A stretch of 64,000 nt of DNA from Ephydatia muelleri (taxonomy: Eukaryota; Porifera; Demospongiae; Spongillida; Spongillidae): positions 2,481,879-2,545,878 of the forward strand of contig JABACO010000004.1 in NCBI GenBank assembly GCA_013339895.1. The letters run 5' to 3'. Made by a program: the position numbers and the translations under genes. The notes under the pieces were generated by a model. That model had not been told where the DNA came from and made no database searches. It worked only from the letters and a program-made list of their open reading frames with translations. This document shows positions 59,491 through 64,000 of this stretch, in pieces; position 1 is the first letter of the stretch; each line of letters opens with the position of its first letter.

Positions 59491-61332
59491 ATGTGTACAA
59501 AGGGCCAAGTCGTTTCCTTGAAAGAACAGTGTCGGCAATGGATTCTCGTCGAGGTTCTTCGAATTCTCGGACTTGGAAATATCCAGCGTACCTTGCGGTT
59601 TGAGACGAAAGATACTCCCCCTCGATAGACTCTCACTTGTGGACCTGTGGAGGCTCGAGAAGCGGAGGCTTACGGAAGGAATGGACGTTAACTATTTATG
59701 GAACCAGGTGGTGGCTGTAAAAGGCGTCTCCCTGTACGGATTAGATTTCGTTCATTTCTACGATATACAGCCTCCGAAGTGTAAGGCTAATTTTAACCAT
59801 TCCATTGGAGGCAAGGATATTTGTTTTCAAAGGCTGTGGAAAGATCTTGAAAATTTTAGCCAACGCAGAGGGCATGCTGCAACCCATCCACGTCTTGTTG
59901 TTCTCCACACCTTCGAGAGGGATGAAAGACGTGCCGCCCAAATTCATGCTGACCGATACCCAACCTCGACTCTACATTGTACAAATGGCCTTGAAGCTTG
60001 TGGTGGATTGCGGATATCTACCGTCCTTCTTATCCTACGGTCCATTGATGGACGTCCTTCAATCTAAGGAGAACGTCGAGATTATGAAGCACTTGACGAG
60101 TCAAGTGATAGGGGTAAATGCACCGTGTGAAAAAATGAACGATGAGTGGTTCGAAAGGGTTCTGTCAAATTCAATGCCAACTTTAAAATTGAGCTTGCAT
60201 TATGACACGCTGTCTAATATTCGCGATCACGTACTAAAGTGTGGAGCGAGGAAGAAACTAGATGAGCTAATAATTCGTCTTAAGGATGAAGAAAAGACAA
60301 CTGGAAGTGACAAATTGACTACCTTCACTACCAGCGTTCTTCAATCACATTCCAGTCATCTTCGACTCTTGGAAATAACCAGTTTGCACCCTTCTCACAT
60401 GGGTATGTCAGGAGGAGCTGTAACTTCAATATCTTCTGCTTCTTCTCTGTTGTGGTTCCTACAACAGCCAAACTTCTCATGCCTAAAGTTGTCAGGTGTG
60501 ATCAGCACCACAGTGGGAAAATCCCTCATTTGTACCTTCCTTTCAACACCATGTACCTCCCAACAACGTCTGGAACTAAGCAGTATGGACCCTGAGACAG
60601 CTGACAGCTCAGTACAAAGTTTGCCTGTGAATAACGACTACTACCCGCTTAAAAGTCTACTCATCGACAGCACATGCATGGCACATGCAAAAATGCTTAG
60701 TCTGAATAAGTATCTGCTAAATAACCGTGCTGTTGAGCAGTTTTACAAAAACGATCTCCGACCCGTATGTGCTGACAAAAGAAGCGATTTGACCTGCGTG
60801 GCTTTTTAAACTCCCAAACTTGAAGATTGGCACTCTACAGTTGTACGATTATGATACCAATTGTACCAACATCACCGTCCCCAGCACTGTGTGCATTGAG
60901 ACACTGAAGGTCTTTATCGTCTTCAAATTCCACAATGATACCTATTCTAATTGGACCTACCCTCTGTTCGTATCAGCTATGCAACTTCCTTCCCTCTGCA
61001 AGTGTATCTGGGACATCAGAACAAGCACTGCACTAGAGAAAGGTGCTATACATTTTTGCAACCTTTCAGACATCCTGTTAAATCATAAAGACTTGACTTC
61101 AATGAAGTTAGAAGAGTTGACAATTAGTATTGACCAAGATCTGTCAGACAGTGCGTTTGAAATAACGAGAAAGAAGAGCAATGTGACTGCTATCCTCCCA
61201 AAGCTAAAATTTATGTTTTTCACACGTGCCAGTCTCCTGGGTGAAACAATTCTGACTTTCAAATCAGACGATGAAAAGACTATTGTTGAAGATGATGACC
61301 ATTTTCAGGCTTTTTATTGTAATCGTCAGTAG
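59491..61332 (+). pseudogene. BC-box/Cul2-box LRR gene, copy C (three one-base insertions)
   Basis: Collinear with copy B and very similar, but needs three single-base corrections: an extra C near 59547, just after the BC-box; an extra G in the GGG near 59870; and an extra G near 60795 (GACCTGCGTGG versus GACCTCGTGG). Its 3' end is better than that of copy B: it keeps DQDLSDSAFEI, where B has lost 11 bp, and ends FYCNRQ at 61332. With the insertions ignored it would encode about 605-610 residues. All three extra bases are simple indels, so assembly error is a real alternative to pseudogenisation. CFAP210 starts 287 bp downstream on the same strand. Confidence 0.8.
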
Positions 61333-61618
61333 CAGAACGTATTCAATTTTAACGTTGTTGTAGCTGGTATGATCCATGTTTGAATTGGTTCACTTCTCAT
61401 TTAGTGTTTTAGATAGGGTCCCACAGATCCATTCACATATTATAACGCATCACTCTTTCTGTTTCCAAATCGTCAGCGACGTCAACCGCACCATCGCCTT
61501 CTATTTTTGTATTGCTGTATCCGTTGTACTAAGTCAGTTCCAATAATAATCAATTATGCATCTTAATAGGGATATTTAAAAAAAAAAAACGCTTTCGTTA
61601 CTATGGAAACGCTTCTAT

Positions 61619-64000
61619 ATGGCTGCCGCAGAAGTCGAGCACGGCAGGAGACGAGGAACGCCCAAGTCCATCCGTACGGGGCTAAACACGTTATTATTTA
61701 TGCACGTTAACGTGGCTGAGTGCTTTGTCTCTCCCTTTTTAGCGTCCGAGGAACTTGTGACCGAAAACCCAAGAAAAGGGCAGGTGAGATTCGCACTCTT
61801 TGGCCGCACTGTGTCGTTAACGTTTTTACGCTCCTAATAATGATATTACAGACTCTCGTGATCCCCCATGCCGAATGGATGCGAATAACGGCATCGCTGA
61901 CTTCCACCGACAAGAAGGTGGAGGAGGCGAAAGCCAGAGCCGATGCGCGCAAGTCCATGCACGAGGCTTCAAAGGCGATGGTGAAAAGTTGGGATAACAC
62001 CATCGAGGTGGGTACATAAGGAGATGTTTGGGACGCCTGCATGCACAGTATTTTCGGTATTCTCTCAGGGTCAGCGACAAAAGCGTCTAGAAGCTCGCAA
62101 GATGCGAGAAGAGAAGGAGGAAGCGGAGAAAGTCAAGATTGACATCGAAGAAGCCAAGTTTCAGGCAAACAAGCGCAAGGAGGCCATTGAGAAGGCCAGG
62201 ACCATGGTCTACTACCAGACCGACCGAGTCAAAACGTTTCACGTGAGTAATACAAGCTAGGTTGTTGGCTTGTGCATTGCAAAGATAGTACATTATATTA
62301 ATCACAGTGTATTACAACTTAACACGATCAGTGTCTGCGCTCCGCACCGTTATACGCTCTGCAATACGATTTCATATTGTATAGGGAGCTTTGGTGTTGA
62401 CCGAGGTCCTTCGAGAAAGGGAGGCACAGCTAAAACTAAAGCAAGCGAAGGAAGAGAGATCGAAACACATCAGCGATAAATACATACAAGTTCAAGAGCA
62501 GGTAAGGCTTATTAAGATCGGGGTGGGCGGGGTTGGAGAGCGCGTGATCAGGAAGACAGTGGCAGCAATGAGGTCTTTACGGGACAAGAGTGGATGTAGA
62601 CAGATGCTTTGCAACTTTAGCTTCCATCAAAGTGCAATCTGATTTGATTCCCCAACGTCACTATAGCTGACTGGATGTCATGAGATGTTGTACATAAAGA
62701 TTTAGAAAGAGAAACAAAATAAACTTTCACTTGCATTAAATGCATTAGCTCTCGCCTTATATTTCTTTTATCAATGCAACTTTTACCAAATCATGCTGCA
62801 TTCGACTCAGTTCTACCACATTCACCCTTCTCGCAGGCACTTGAGCAGGCTGCACAAGCAGAGAGGGAGGTAGCCCTTCAGAAGACAAAGGAAAAAGACG
62901 AAGTTGCCAGATTTCAGCTGTCACAGTAAGACCTCATAAGTGTACACATGCACGTACCTAAGGCTACAATTATTTACAGGTCCATTTTGTTCATTCAGCT
63001 TTAGGTTCATGTGCATTTGCTGGTATTAAAAACGCATGTACTGATACCAGCTACTTATTTCAAGGCAGTTTGAATGGGTAAATAGATTTAATTTTTGTAT
63101 TTTCAGTAATGCAAATATAATAGTTACCTTAAGGTACACACACATGTGTTCACAATCACAGTTGCATGCGCATATCATTTATACAAACCCAATGCCATCA
63201 GAATATCAGAACGCGAGAAGGCTCACAAGAAGACAAGAGAAGACCTTTTGGCCGAGCAAGCCAGGCTGGAACAGCAGGCGGTAAAGATGCACAATCTCAG
63301 AAACCATGTAACATGTTGTAACTGAGACACGGTACACAGGCCGAATACGCCGAGCAGCTGAGGAAGCTAGAGGCTGATCGTCACCAGGGTAAGCTGGACT
63401 TCAGGAGCCAGCTGGAGAAGCATCTGGTAGAGAAGAAGGCACTAGAAGAGCTCGACAAGAAGCAAAAGGAGTTGGAGGAGGAGGGGAACAGGCTGTACAC
63501 CGAGGGCAAGAAGAAGATGACCGTGTTGAGGAAGCAGAAGGAGGCAGAGCTGCTCCACGAGCTGCAGCACACGCAGGAGAAGATGGCCACCCTCCTGGCA
63601 CAGCAGATGGTACAGAAATCCAACGATGAGAACGAGAAGATAGCAAAGGCGGTGGCAGAACAGGACGCCAAAAAGGCTGTGAGTTTCGAGTGTGGGGGAG
63701 GTGTGTTAAGTTTAGTTTGTAGGTCATTGCGTTTGTTAAGCATTTTGTAGATCCTAGAGTCAAGACTTAGACTTTTTCTCCTGTGGGTTGAACTGTAGGA
63801 TGGATGGTTGGGAATTTGAATTAAAGAAGTGGCATTAATTGGTGAACGTGACCTTGCAGCAAGAAGAGAAGCTCAAGCAGGAGCACGAGACAGAGCAGTG
63901 TCGGGAGATCAGCAAGCACAGGGCCCGGGTGATGGAGGAGACAGAGAGGAAGAGGCAGGAGCAACTAGAGTACGACCGAGAGCTTCTCAAGCAGAGGGTG
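61619..64000 (+). CDS. CFAP210: CFAP210 (CCDC173)-like ciliary coiled-coil protein, 5' part
   Basis: A microtubule inner protein of motile cilia with a trichoplein-type (TPH) coiled coil. Exons with GT-AG borders: 61619-61673, 61743-61783, 61852-62007, 62069-62242, 62385-62501, 62837-62925, 63202-63280, 63340-63678, 63860 to beyond the window. All joins keep phase, and no frameshift is seen over about 397 codons. Family-like segments are VIPHAEWMRI near the N-terminus, KRKEAIEKARTMVYYQTDRV with KTFH after it, and ALVLTEVLREREAQ in exon 5; then nearly continuous charged helix (KKALEELDKKQKELEEEGNR). The first intron (70 bp) could also be read through in frame. CFAP45 and other TPH proteins are alternatives. 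It is free of the damage seen in the copy at 44532, so this is the working gene. Confidence 0.78.

Noticed and set aside
61674..61742. CFAP210 exon 1 and 2 as one continuous exon
   Set aside because: The read-through frame is open, but the 70-bp segment has a GT start and a pyrimidine-rich CCCTTTTTAG end, and removing it keeps phase; splicing is preferred though not proven.

Overview
The window looks like an invertebrate metazoan nuclear contig. The evidence is short GT-AG introns (about 60-500 bp), a cilium-specific gene, metazoan-type RING/B-box/filamin/NHL genes, long (GT)n tracts, hAT and piggyBac-like repeats, and one scaffold gap of exactly 1000 N. A sponge or another early-branching animal is my best guess, from the single-exon TRIM-NHL expansion and the tyrosine-recombinase elements, but no marker gene proves it.

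Left edge (1-4.4 kb): the 3' end of a phosphoglycerate dehydrogenase gene (PHGDH, +) faces the 3' two-thirds of a NOL11 homologue (-). A gap at 5193-6192 interrupts a 34-bp tandem repeat. From 8.4 to 61.3 kb the window is a mosaic of segmental duplications. The full module appears to be a 26-nt leader exon, a TRIM-NHL gene, a degraded zinc-knuckle (gag-like) segment, a GT-rich spacer, a leucine-rich-repeat gene whose N-terminus carries adjacent BC-box and Cul2-box consensus motifs, and the cilia gene CFAP210. Module A (18.7-27.1 kb) has the only uninterrupted TRIM-NHL ORF and a truncated LRR gene. Module B (34.2-45.4 kb) has a one-base-frameshifted TRIM-NHL, the best LRR copy and a truncated CFAP210 copy. 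Module C (53.5-64 kb) has a frameshifted TRIM-NHL, an LRR copy with several single-base indels, and the intact CFAP210 that runs off the window. Further TRIM-NHL copies lie at 8.4 kb (ruined), 10.5 kb (tail only), 16.2 kb (inverted, C-terminal half) and 47.7 kb (two frameshifts).

Mobile elements fill the joints: a decayed hAT element (27.1-29.9 kb), a palindromic MITE (30.0-30.3 kb), two TTAA-flanked MITEs (0.35 and 32.9 kb), two tyrosine-recombinase pseudogenes (35.6 and 45.5 kb, minus strand), a head-to-head pair of KRQRY-repeat protein and RecQ-like fragment (31.8-32.7 kb), and a foldback element present in two complementary, partly deleted forms (41.1 and 58.0 kb).

Biologically, the amplified cassette puts two kinds of putative ubiquitin-ligase component side by side: a RING-type TRIM-NHL protein and a protein predicted to dock on Elongin C and Cullin 2. 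Many copies differ from intact reading only by one- or two-base indels, and the housekeeping PHGDH exon has two as well, so some of the apparent pseudogenes may be assembly errors. The coding boundaries given come from reading frames and splice motifs seen in the sequence; family names rest on remembered conserved motifs, not on a database search.
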